From contig JAAERC010000192.1 in the NCBI GenBank assembly GCA_024230695.1, forward strand, positions 1 through 29,024: 29,024 nt of DNA, given 5' to 3'. The first letter of the stretch is position 1. Each line of letters begins with the position of its first letter. Shown here in pieces: positions 15,596-22,273 of this stretch. The stretch is from Candidatus Zixiibacteriota bacterium. Lineage in GTDB: Bacteria; Zixibacteria; MSB-5A5; GN15; PGXB01. Position numbers and translations under genes: made by a program. Under the pieces are notes generated by a model, which ran no database searches, was not told the origin of the DNA, and saw nothing but the letters and a program-made list of their open reading frames with translations.

Positions 15596-15883
15596 CTATT
15601 GCGGATTAACATCCCAAATTTCAAACGAGTTATTGTCGATTTTATTATACATCCATTGAGAGGAATTATCTGTATAAAACTCATTATCATTTAAATAATA
15701 ATCTTGGAAATTCCCCCCATTTATTTTATATTGTAATTTTGAATATTTACATCTATCCGAGGATATTCCCGCCATATCATCTTCATAGTTATAAATATCA
15801 CCCGTATAAGTGACTAAATCTCCGGTCATATTCCACAGAGTATTTGGCAATGAAATCCGAACGGTATCAATTTGGTAACCCAC
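15596..15883 (-). pseudogene. truncated ORF cut by a REP-like element
   Basis: A 95-residue open frame rich in Tyr, Asn and Asp, with no recognised domain. Its only upstream start (GTG at 15883) lies inside a REP-like hairpin, and a stop occurs about 20 bases further up (15905-15907), so the first codons come from repeat sequence. This suggests the 3' end of a longer gene whose 5' part was lost at the repeat. It could alternatively be a short real gene starting at an internal ATG (codon 19). Confidence 0.45.
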
Positions 15884-15951
15884 CTGTAGGGTGGTTGAGT
15901 TTGTTTATAGCGCAGGCCATATTCAATTTACCCACCCTTCAGGTGGGCTAC
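15875..15951. repeat. REPIN-like pair of inverted GTAG hairpins
   Basis: Plus-strand copy 15875-15896 (GTAACCCACCTGTAGGGTGG) and minus-strand copy 15930-15951 (GTAGCCCACCTGAAGGGTGG) are about 86% identical and face each other over 33 bases. Each has GTA[G/A] followed by a CCACC...GGTGG hairpin. Tetranucleotide plus palindrome in inverted pairs is the REP/BIME/REPIN layout mobilised by RAYT transposases. Confidence 0.6.
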
Positions 15952-15971
15952 AAGAGTTTTTGGTTATATAT

Positions 15972-16009
15972 AAATAGAAAAAAGAGCAGATTAACAAAGT
16001 AACCTGCCC
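15972..16009 (-). terminator. lpdA: intrinsic terminator of lpdA
   Basis: On the minus strand an 11-bp stem (GGGCAGGTTAC with GTTAATCTGCTC, one bulged T) and a 3-base loop are followed by TTTTTTCTATTT, 20 bases after the lpdA stop. Confidence 0.8.
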
Positions 16010-16028
16010 TTTACAATTATAAATTAAT

Positions 16029-17426
16029 TTAATTAGGAATATGAATTGCCTTTTTGTCCGCGTCCATCGCCGCTTCCATCATTGCCTCGGATAAGGTCGG
16101 ATGCACCGCCATCATCTGGCCAAGGTCTTCGGTTGTACCATCCATCTCCATCAAAACCGTTCCGGTAAATATTATATCTCCGGCATGAGGTCCAAAAATA
16201 TGAATCCCCAGAATCTCATCGGTATCAGCATCGGAGATGACCTTTGTGAAACCTTCGCCAGCCAAAGTTGCGATTGCCTTGCCGACCGCACGATATGGAA
16301 ATCGGCCGATTTTGATTTTTTTACCAGCCTTAATAGCCTCTTTTTCACTCATTCCAACCCCGGCGATTTCCGGATCGGTGAAGACAGCATAAGGGACAGC
16401 TTTCCAATCGGCCTGATGCGCGCCTCCCGCAACTGTTTCGGCGGCCACAATACCTTCATGTGAAGCCTTATGCGCCAATAATATTCCTCCGGCAACATCG
16501 CCGACAGCATAAATATTCGAAATATTCGATTGCATCTTATTATTAGTTTCAATAAACCCATGCGAATCAAGTATTAGACCTATTTTATCAAGACCAAGAT
16601 TTCCTGAATTCGGTTTCATTCCAGCTGATACTAATACCATATCTAAAGTGAAATCTTTTTTTCCATCTGGTGTTTCAATACTGACCTCAACTTTGTCGTT
16701 ATTGATCTTTGATGAAACAACTTTGGATGATAGTAAAAATTTCATTCCCTGCTTTTTCAACGCTTTTTCTGAAGCTTTTGAAATTTCCTCATCAAGTGTT
16801 GGTAAAACATTATCAAAAATCTCAACAATAGTTACTTTGGAGCCAAGTGTTTGGTACACCGTTGCCATTTCAACCCCGATCGGCCCGGCGCCAACAACCA
16901 GCATCTCTTTTGGTACGCTTGGAATTTCAATAGCTTCTCTGGCACCGATGATTTTACTACTATCATATTTTAACATCGGCAATTCAATTGGAGAGGCTCC
17001 GGTGCTGACAATAAAATTATCCGAATTGATTGTTGTTTTGTTTTTGCCGTCATCGACAATAATTTCGTTTTTTGTTTTAAACGATGCAGTTCCCTGCAAA
17101 ATCGTCACGCCGGCTTTTTCTAACAATAGCTTCACTCCGCCGGTTAAACGTTTAACTGTAGTATCTTTATGCTTTCGCATTTTATCAAGATCGATACTGA
17201 TATTATCAGCAGTGAGTCCGATTCGTTTGGCATTTTCGATCGTGCGTTTTAATTCGGTGACATACAAAAGAGTTTTTGATGGAATACAACCCCAGTTGAG
17301 ACATACTCCGCCCATATATTCTTTTTCAACAATTGCCGTTTTTACACCAAGCTGGGCGGCTCTAATAGCGGCAACATATCCGCCAGGACCGGCCCCTATA
17401 ACAACCAACTTATAATTATCTGACAT
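16029..17426 (-). CDS. lpdA: dihydrolipoamide dehydrogenase (E3)
   Basis: 465 residues, full family length. It reoxidises dihydrolipoamide on 2-oxoacid dehydrogenase or glycine-cleavage complexes, passing electrons via FAD to NAD+. An N-terminal FAD Rossmann motif (GAGPGG, 11-16), the redox disulfide GGVCLNWGCIPSK (Cys42/Cys47), the NAD motif GAGPIGVE near residue 184, the second FAD motif with AVGD, and C-terminal HPTLSE (His442, Glu447) are all present. AAGGA precedes the ATG. It lies 20 bases after a broken E2 fragment and is the only intact gene of what was an E1-E2-E3 operon. It may now serve another lipoyl complex encoded elsewhere. Confidence 0.95.
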   Translation of the reverse strand: MSDNYKLVVIGAGPGGYVAAIRAAQLGVKTAIVEKEYMGGVCLNWGCIPSKTLLYVTELKRTIENAKRIGLTADNISIDLDKMRKHKDTTVKRLTGGVKLLLEKAGVTILQGTASFKTKNEIIVDDGKNKTTINSDNFIVSTGASPIELPMLKYDSSKIIGAREAIEIPSVPKEMLVVGAGPIGVEMATVYQTLGSKVTIVEIFDNVLPTLDEEISKASEKALKKQGMKFLLSSKVVSSKINNDKVEVSIETPDGKKDFTLDMVLVSAGMKPNSGNLGLDKIGLILDSHGFIETNNKMQSNISNIYAVGDVAGGILLAHKASHEGIVAAETVAGGAHQADWKAVPYAVFTDPEIAGVGMSEKEAIKAGKKIKIGRFPYRAVGKAIATLAGEGFTKVISDADTDEILGIHIFGPHAGDIIFTGTVLMEMDGTTEDLGQMMAVHPTLSEAMMEAAMDADKKAIHIPN

Positions 17427-17446
17427 AATTCTATTATCCTTAATAC

Positions 17447-17806
17447 TTATACTACTCCAAGTACCCAGCTGTCCGGGTCTTCTAAAAATTCAATCATCCG
17501 GCGCAGGAACTGAACAGCATACCCGCCATCAACTACACGATAATCAAATGACATACTAAAAATCAATATTGGTCTGATGACAATTTCACCATTTCGCGTA
17601 TATCTTTGGCGATCTGCAATAACGATTTTTTGTTCACAATGTTTTATCACAGGGACAATTAACGAATTATCACGAACAACCGCCATACCTATATTAAAAT
17701 ATTTTTTGACATGCAGGTTATCGCCTTCAAAAGTAGAGTTGATCCATGGGCATTCTTTGGCCGCAAATATGATAGCCTTGGCGATACAACTTTCTGAAAT
17801 GCTCAT
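17447..17806 (-). pseudogene. remnant of 2-oxoacid dehydrogenase E2 acyltransferase
   Basis: An open frame of 119 residues matches only the far C-terminal catalytic domain of E2. The lipoyl and E3-binding domains and the first part of the catalytic domain are absent. The text FNIGMAVVRDNSLIVPVIKH (37-56) is intact, but the expected stretch containing GGTFTISNLG is missing between residues 58 and 62 (about 60 residues lost in frame). The catalytic motif DHRxxDG reads DYRVVDG, so the active-site His is Tyr89. It cannot be a working acyltransferase. It sits directly upstream of lpdA, as E2 would. Confidence 0.85.
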
Positions 17807-17912
17807 CCAATAATCTGGTTTTTAGTAGGTTTGAATAAAGCCCTATCATTGTTTCATCGGGCAATCCGATCTTATCTGCTTTCGATTTTACCCTTTTCTT
17901 TTTAGAGGGGCA
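17772..17912 (-). pseudogene. remnant of 2-oxoacid dehydrogenase E1 N-terminus
   Basis: In another frame, just upstream of and overlapping the E2 fragment, the minus strand reads GLPDETMIGLYSNLLKTRLL followed by DEHFRKLYRQG, the typical opening of thiamine-dependent E1 alpha (Leu-x-Tyr-x6-Arg-x-Leu-Asp-Glu ... Arg-Gln-Gly). It soon runs into a stop and has no clear start codon; a frameshift in the A/G run near 17890-17905 may separate it from ATG 17931. A deletion joined E1 to E2, perhaps at the bases CGCCAAGGC, which read Arg-Gln-Gly in the E1 frame and (A)KA in the E2 frame. Confidence 0.65.
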
Positions 17913-17997
17913 TTTAACCTCATAATATAATAAAATATAAATTTATCATTTAAAGCTGAATTATAATTACTTATTCCATAATTATCATATTATACTA

Positions 17998-18032
17998 AAA
18001 TACCATTCTAATGAGAAAATAGAATGGTATTT
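17998..18032. other. perfect 13-bp inverted repeat in the divergent gap
   Basis: AAATACCATTCTA (17998-18010), a 9-base loop and TAGAATGGTATTT (18020-18032) form a strong hairpin flanked by A and T runs on either side, like a bidirectional terminator. No gene runs into it from either side, so it may be a relic, an operator or an orphan. Confidence 0.5.
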
Positions 18033-18086
18033 ATCTTATTGTCTTGCAGTCAGATAGGTCATTTTATCAAAAAAAAGAAACAAATA

Positions 18087-18116
18087 TTGAAATGACGGGA
18101 ACTTTATTCCTATAAT
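18087..18116 (+). promoter_or_regulatory. sigma-70 promoter of the oxidative-stress island
   Basis: TTGAAA (18087-18092), an 18-base spacer and TATAAT (18111-18116) give a good promoter, with a start near 18123, about 37 bases before the perR-like ATG. Confidence 0.6.
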
Positions 18117-18128
18117 CCTGTTAATAGT

Positions 18129-18144
18129 AATAATAATTGTTATT
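18129..18144. promoter_or_regulatory. possible PerR/Fur operator
   Basis: AATAA-TAATTG-TTATT, an AT-rich dyad, lies just downstream of the predicted transcription start and 16 bases before the PerR-like gene, a position suited to autorepression. Its match to the classical Per box is only partial. Confidence 0.35.
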
Positions 18145-18159
18145 GATAGAGAGGATTAG

Positions 18160-18579
18160 ATGACAGGATCAAAAATAAATAGAAATTCTTTCCAAAGAGA
18201 TGTTATATTGGAGGAACTAAGGAAGGTGAAATCACACCCATCGGCGACTGCTCTATATGAAATAGTTAAAAAGAGAATTCCCAATATTAGTCTTGGTACT
18301 ATTTATAGGAATCTTGAACTGCTTTCCCAAAAAGGGATAATTCAAAAACTGGGACTAAACGGAACTGAAGCTCGGTTTGATGGTACTATTGTCAGTCATT
18401 ATCATATTTCCTGTACAAATTGCGGCCGGATAGATGATATTGATGACCTTCCTTATGAAAATAACGAAGATGAAATGACCAAAATAATAAATGGATATCA
18501 GGTCAGTGGGTGCCATAAAAACTTTTTTGGTATCTGTCCAAAATGTTCAGAAGAAGAAGATAATAACAAAATAAAATAA
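18160..18579 (+). CDS. perR: PerR-like Fur-family repressor
   Basis: 139 residues: winged helix (about 10-75, ISLGTIYRNLELLSQKGI) and dimerisation domain. The zinc site has CxxC pairs Cys85/88 and Cys126/129. The residues matching the Fe/Mn regulatory site of Bacillus PerR (His37, Asp85, His91, His93, Asp104) are His26, Asp74, His80, His82 and Asp93. The Asp at the last position favours PerR-type peroxide sensing over Fur. GAGAGGA precedes the ATG. It heads a same-strand run of peroxide and iron genes, its probable regulon. Fur/Zur identity is not excluded. Confidence 0.85.
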   Translation: MTGSKINRNSFQRDVILEELRKVKSHPSATALYEIVKKRIPNISLGTIYRNLELLSQKGIIQKLGLNGTEARFDGTIVSHYHISCTNCGRIDDIDDLPYENNEDEMTKIINGYQVSGCHKNFFGICPKCSEEEDNNKIK

Positions 18580-18599
18580 TCAAAAATGAGGTAAGGCAA

Positions 18600-19037
18600 A
18601 TGTCTACCAAGGAAACACAGGAAAAAATTATAGATAACATGCGACGCTGGCAGAAAATTGAAAATGCATCGGTTGCGTCAACCGGTGAAGTTATCAACAA
18701 AACCGATAATCCGCTTATCCGTCTTGTGATGGAAATCATTCAACGCGATTCACAGATGCACTATCGGGTGCAGGAATTGGTTGCCGATAGTTTGGAATCG
18801 AAAACGATCTCATTAAATCCCGATGAATTGACTGAAGTTTGGGATCTGATTGAAAAGCATATCAAACTTGAACTTAAAACGATTGAATTGGCCAATGAAG
18901 CCAAAGAGGCTCTTAAAGGCAAAAAGATGGTCGTTCAGGAATATCTTCTCGATTATCTGCTAATTGATGAACAAAAGCATGATAAAATTTTAGAAACATT
19001 AGAAACAATTAAAAAGGGAATGTATCCTTACGGATGA
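18600..19037 (+). CDS. small ferritin-like helical protein, unknown role
   Basis: 145 residues, all helical in appearance, with candidate metal-site residues Glu91 (KLELKT) and the ExxH pair Glu124-His127 (DEQKHDK), the pattern of the second half of a di-iron four-helix bundle. The first half has Asp50 and His54 rather than a clean ExxH, so a complete di-iron site is uncertain. It lies 20 bases after the PerR-like gene and 45 bases before the peroxiredoxin, placing it in the peroxide response. I do not recognise a named family. Confidence 0.65.
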   Translation: MSTKETQEKIIDNMRRWQKIENASVASTGEVINKTDNPLIRLVMEIIQRDSQMHYRVQELVADSLESKTISLNPDELTEVWDLIEKHIKLELKTIELANEAKEALKGKKMVVQEYLLDYLLIDEQKHDKILETLETIKKGMYPYG

Positions 19038-19082
19038 TACTCCAAATAAGAAACTAATTTATAATTATTAAGGAACAAAAAA

Positions 19083-19670
19083 ATGTCAAATTTAGTAACC
19101 AAAGAAGCCCCGGATTTCACCGCTCAAGCTGTTATGCCGGATAACTCATTTGCTGAGTTGAAACTCTCATCATATCGTGGTAAATATGTAGTCTTATTTT
19201 TCTACCCGCTCGATTTCACTTTTGTCTGTCCATCTGAGATCATTGCTTTTAATAAGGCACTTGATAAATTTAAGAAAAAAAATACGGAAGTTATTGGTGT
19301 TTCGGTAGATTCACATTTCACCCACCTTGCCTGGAAAAACACAGATACCAAAGATGGTGGAATTGGGAATATCCAATATCCGTTGGTTGCCGATCTCAAC
19401 AAGGAAATTTCCCGTGACTATGATGTTCTCCTTGAGGGCGGCGTGGCTTTACGCGGTCTTTTCCTGATCGACAAAGAAGGTATCATCCGTCATTCGGTAG
19501 TCAACGATTTGTCTCTGGGGCGAAATGTTGATGAAGCAATAAGACTGGTTGATGCTTTGCAGTTTACAGAAAAACATGGTGAGGTTTGCCCGGCCAATTG
19601 GAAAGAGGGTGATGATGCCATGAAACCGACTGCTGAGGGGGTAGCGGAATATTTGGCCGAGCACGCATAA
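19083..19670 (+). CDS. typical 2-Cys peroxiredoxin (AhpC/Prx1)
   Basis: 195 residues; reduces H2O2, organic peroxides or peroxynitrite in the cytoplasm. The peroxidatic site is [11 protein letters not shown] (Cys49, with Pro42 and Thr46) and the resolving Cys is in GEVCPANW (Cys169). The GGIG loop is present, but the C-terminal Tyr-Phe tail of over-oxidation-sensitive enzymes is absent, so it should be a robust type. No AhpF or thioredoxin is adjacent; the reductant may come from elsewhere or from the local rubredoxin and flavoprotein. A terminator-like hairpin follows at 19691. Confidence 0.95.
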   Translation: MSNLVTKEAPDFTAQAVMPDNSFAELKLSSYRGKYVVLFFYPLDFTFVCPSEIIAFNKALDKFKKKNTEVIGVSVDSHFTHLAWKNTDTKDGGIGNIQYPLVADLNKEISRDYDVLLEGGVALRGLFLIDKEGIIRHSVVNDLSLGRNVDEAIRLVDALQFTEKHGEVCPANWKEGDDAMKPTAEGVAEYLAEHA

Positions 19671-19690
19671 TTTACATAATAGTTTAATAT

Positions 19691-19715
19691 CCGGCGGGGA
19701 GAATATCTCCGCCGG
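19691..19715 (+). terminator. GC-rich hairpin after the peroxiredoxin gene
   Basis: CCGGCGGGGA and TCTCCGCCGG pair over 10 bp (one G-U) around a 5-base loop, 20 bases after the stop. It has only a weak T-run, so partial termination or mRNA 3'-end protection is likely. Confidence 0.55.
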
Positions 19716-19734
19716 TAAAATAGGGAGAATCAAA

Positions 19735-20112
19735 ATGAATTACCAAAAAAATGAAATATACAAATGCGATAAATGTGGGCTTATTGTTGATACGGTTCGC
19801 GGCGCAGAAGGGCATTTGGTTTGTTGCGGTTTGGACATGCGATTGCTTAAAGAAGGCGAAATTGATGCCGCAACTGAAAAACATGTTCCGGTTATTGAGA
19901 AAGTCGATGGTGGAGTTAAAGTCACTGTTGGTAGCGTTAATCACCCGATGGAAGAGGACCATTTTATCGAATGGATAGAAATAATACTTGACGGGAAAGT
20001 GTTTCGGCAGTTTCTTAAGGCTGACGATAAACCAGAGGTTTTCTTTAAAATAGATGGGGATAATATCACAGCTCGTGCTTATTGTAATCTCCATGGTCTC
20101 TGGAAGGCATAG
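19735..20112 (+). CDS. dfx: desulfoferrodoxin (superoxide reductase, 2Fe type)
   Basis: 125 residues; reduces superoxide to peroxide without making oxygen. The N-terminal desulforedoxin centre has Cys11, Cys14, Cys30 and Cys31. The catalytic centre II has His50, His70, His76, Cys117 and His120, with the conserved Glu48-Lys49 just before the first His (EKHVPVIE). All ligands are present, so it should be active. It lies downstream of the peroxiredoxin that can remove its peroxide product. AGGGAG precedes the ATG. Confidence 0.96.
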   Translation: MNYQKNEIYKCDKCGLIVDTVRGAEGHLVCCGLDMRLLKEGEIDAATEKHVPVIEKVDGGVKVTVGSVNHPMEEDHFIEWIEIILDGKVFRQFLKADDKPEVFFKIDGDNITARAYCNLHGLWKA

Positions 20113-20122
20113 AAAAATAATA

Positions 20123-20154
20123 TCTATTGGGGGATATTATCCCCCAACAATAGA
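20123..20154 (+). terminator. strong hairpin after dfx
   Basis: TCTATT and GGGGGAT pair with ATCCCCC and AATAGA around a 3-base loop, with a small bulge. It follows the stop by about 10 bases, with no long T-run. It may act as an attenuator or mRNA stabiliser splitting the island into expression blocks. Confidence 0.55.
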
Positions 20155-20187
20155 TTAAAATGTAGTAAGGTAAAACAGGAGAAAGAG

Positions 20188-20643
20188 ATGAAATTTAATT
20201 CAGTTGACGCCGTGCTAGACTTTGCTATCACCAAAGAAGAAGAAGCCGCCGATTTTTACACTAAAATGGCAGCCAGAATGACTAAACCGGCTATCAAAGA
20301 AGTTTTTGAACAGTTTGCCCTAGAGGAGAAAAGTCATAAAGCAAAATTGGAACAGGTAAAAGCAGGAAATCTTTTGCTGACCTCCAAACAGAAAATATTG
20401 AATTTAAAGATTGTTGATGTCATGGTTGACAATCGATTTGATGATGGCGACTTTGACGTTCAGGATGCTATGCTTTCGGCTATGAATTCTGAGAAGGCAT
20501 CGTTTAAACTCTATAGTGATCTGGCCAATTCGACTGATAATGCCGGTTTGAAAGAAACTTTCCTGGCACTGGCTCAGGAAGAGGCAAAGCATAAATTACA
20601 ATTTGAAATTGACTATGACGATCACGTTTTTCAGGAAAATTAA
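20188..20643 (+). CDS. erythrin-like ferritin-like protein 1 (rubrerythrin without rubredoxin domain)
   Basis: 151-residue four-helix bundle. Di-iron ligands are a Glu in the cluster KEEEAADFY (about Glu18), Glu47-His50 (EKSH), Glu102 and Glu132-His135 (EAKH), giving the paired ExxH motifs of rubrerythrin. There is no C-terminal FeS4 domain, so electrons must come from a separate rubredoxin such as that at 23584. Likely a peroxidase or iron-handling protein in the cytoplasm. It is first of three similar consecutive genes (gaps 17 and 20 bases). Confidence 0.8.
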   Translation: MKFNSVDAVLDFAITKEEEAADFYTKMAARMTKPAIKEVFEQFALEEKSHKAKLEQVKAGNLLLTSKQKILNLKIVDVMVDNRFDDGDFDVQDAMLSAMNSEKASFKLYSDLANSTDNAGLKETFLALAQEEAKHKLQFEIDYDDHVFQEN

Positions 20644-20660
20644 TTTTTTAGGGAGTGAAT

Positions 20661-21164
20661 ATGACTTTTGAAGAGGCAATCAAAACGGCCATTGAATATG
20701 AAATAAAAGTTAGAGATACTTATTTAAACTCTTTGAACTCAATAAAAGATGAAATGGGTAAAAGAGTATTCAAAGTTCTCGGCGATGAAGAGCAGGGCCA
20801 TGTCGACTTTCTTGAGTGTAAACTTGGCGAGTGGAAAAAAACCGGAACAGTCTCATCAAGTGATTTGAAAACGGTCGTACCATCGTTTGAGAAAATCGAA
20901 AAAGGCGTCAAGCAATTGGATAATCATTTAACTGAAAACCAATTTGAAACTGAACTTGAAATGCTCAAAAAGGCACTAGTGATGGAACAGGAAACATCAG
21001 ACTTTTATCGCAAGATGGTTGATGAGTTGGATAGTAACGGCGATTTTTTCAAACCGTTTCTTGAGATTGAAGATGGGCACACTGCAATAGTGCAAGCTGA
21101 GATCAATTATCTGACCAAAACCGGTTCATTTTTTAATTTTGAGGAATTTGGTCAGGAATATTAG
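20661..21164 (+). CDS. erythrin-like ferritin-like protein 2
   Basis: 167 residues; ATG 20661 preferred over GTG 20655 because GGGAG lies 5 bases upstream. Putative di-iron ligands: Glu14, Glu44-x2-His47 (EQGH), Glu111 and Glu137-x2-His140 (EDGH). The helix order matches the proteins before and after it, but sequence identity is low, so the duplication is old. No rubredoxin domain and no export signal are seen. Probably a cytoplasmic di-iron peroxidase or sensor; the exact role is not visible. Confidence 0.78.
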   Translation: MTFEEAIKTAIEYEIKVRDTYLNSLNSIKDEMGKRVFKVLGDEEQGHVDFLECKLGEWKKTGTVSSSDLKTVVPSFEKIEKGVKQLDNHLTENQFETELEMLKKALVMEQETSDFYRKMVDELDSNGDFFKPFLEIEDGHTAIVQAEINYLTKTGSFFNFEEFGQEY

Positions 21165-21184
21165 TCTTTGGTGGAATTAATATT

Positions 21185-21697
21185 ATGACAAATAGTAAAA
21201 AGAAACTGGCCGATGGTTTATTAAAAGCAATCAAGGCTGAAAAATATGGACATAGTTTTTATCTGATGGCCGCCAAAAGCACCGAAGATAAAAAGGGGCA
21301 GGAAGTTTTTAAGACTCTTGCCCGTGAGGAACTCGACCATATGCAGTTTTTGAAAGATCAATATAGATCAATTGTGGATACAGGTCAGCCAAATAAGGCG
21401 CTAAAATTGGGAACCCGAACCCTTCTTTCCGAAGCATCTCCCATTTTTTCCGAAAAACTGAGATCGCGTATAAAAGATGCTAATTTTGAAATGACCTCAT
21501 TGTCTATTGGGATTCAACTTGAACATGATGCCATGATTTACTATCGGGAGCAATCTGAGACGGTTGATGATTCAATAATGAAGGATTTTTATGCCAAACT
21601 TGCTGATTGGGAAGCGGGGCACTATCAAGCACTATTGAAACAGCAGGATGAATTAAAAGAAGACTTTTGGTCATCCAGCGGTTTTTCTCCTTTTTAG
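21185..21697 (+). CDS. erythrin-like ferritin-like protein 3
   Basis: 170 residues with candidate ligands Glu19, Glu49-x2-His52 (ELDH), Glu113 and Glu143-x2-His146 (EAGH). The tail EDFWSSSGFSPF is a short aromatic/Ser-rich extension, similar in place to FFNFEEFGQEY in the preceding protein. It belongs to the rubrerythrin-like family without rubredoxin. The 49-base gap before the ferritin gene is the longest of this block. Function presumed peroxide or iron related. Confidence 0.78.
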   Translation: MTNSKKKLADGLLKAIKAEKYGHSFYLMAAKSTEDKKGQEVFKTLAREELDHMQFLKDQYRSIVDTGQPNKALKLGTRTLLSEASPIFSEKLRSRIKDANFEMTSLSIGIQLEHDAMIYYREQSETVDDSIMKDFYAKLADWEAGHYQALLKQQDELKEDFWSSSGFSPF

Positions 21698-21746
21698 TCA
21701 AACGGGAGCATTTTAAATTTAAGTATGAAAACAAAGGATAAGACTT

Positions 21747-22250
21747 ATGATTAATAAAAAAATGGAAACGGCTCTAAACGATCAAATAACATTCGAGATA
21801 TATTCGGCTCATCTGTACCTATCGATGGCTGCTTATTTAGATTCTATTGATCTTCCTGGTTTTTCGCACTGGATGAGAATTCAGTATCAAGAAGAGATTG
21901 CTCATTCATTTAAAATGTTTGATTATGTCATTGAGCGCGATGGCCGGGCCAAAATATGTCAGATCGATGAACCGCAATTTGAGTGGAAATCTGTACTTGA
22001 CGCTTTTGAATCTGCTTATGCACATGAACAAAAAGTAACCAGCCGTATTAATAATCTTGTTGATATTGCTCTGGCCGAAAAAGACCATGCATCTCATATA
22101 TTTTTGCAATGGTTTGTTAATGAACAGGTCGAAGAGGAAGCCACAGCTAAGGGAATTATCCAACAGTTAAAAATGCTTGCTGACTCAAAGGCAGGTCTTT
22201 TTCAGATAGATCGTGAATTAGGTCAACGAGTATTTACACCACCAGTGTAA
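21747..22250 (+). CDS. ftnA: ferritin (FtnA type)
   Basis: 167-residue iron-storage subunit that oxidises Fe(II) and stores it as mineral in a 24-mer cage. The ferroxidase residues fall at the same numbers as in E. coli FtnA: Glu17, Glu49, Glu50, His53, Glu94, Glu126, Gln127, Glu129 and Glu130. No haem-binding Met typical of bacterioferritin is evident. AAAGGA precedes the ATG. It fits the island by removing the iron that would drive Fenton chemistry. Confidence 0.95.
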   Translation: MINKKMETALNDQITFEIYSAHLYLSMAAYLDSIDLPGFSHWMRIQYQEEIAHSFKMFDYVIERDGRAKICQIDEPQFEWKSVLDAFESAYAHEQKVTSRINNLVDIALAEKDHASHIFLQWFVNEQVEEEATAKGIIQQLKMLADSKAGLFQIDRELGQRVFTPPV

Positions 22251-22273
22251 GCAAGTAAAACAATTTGGGAACT

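Noticed and set aside
16648..17415. A 255-residue plus-strand open frame
   Set aside because: It is wholly antisense to lpdA, whose motifs are complete; the peptide is Ser/Thr/Pro-rich and matches nothing.
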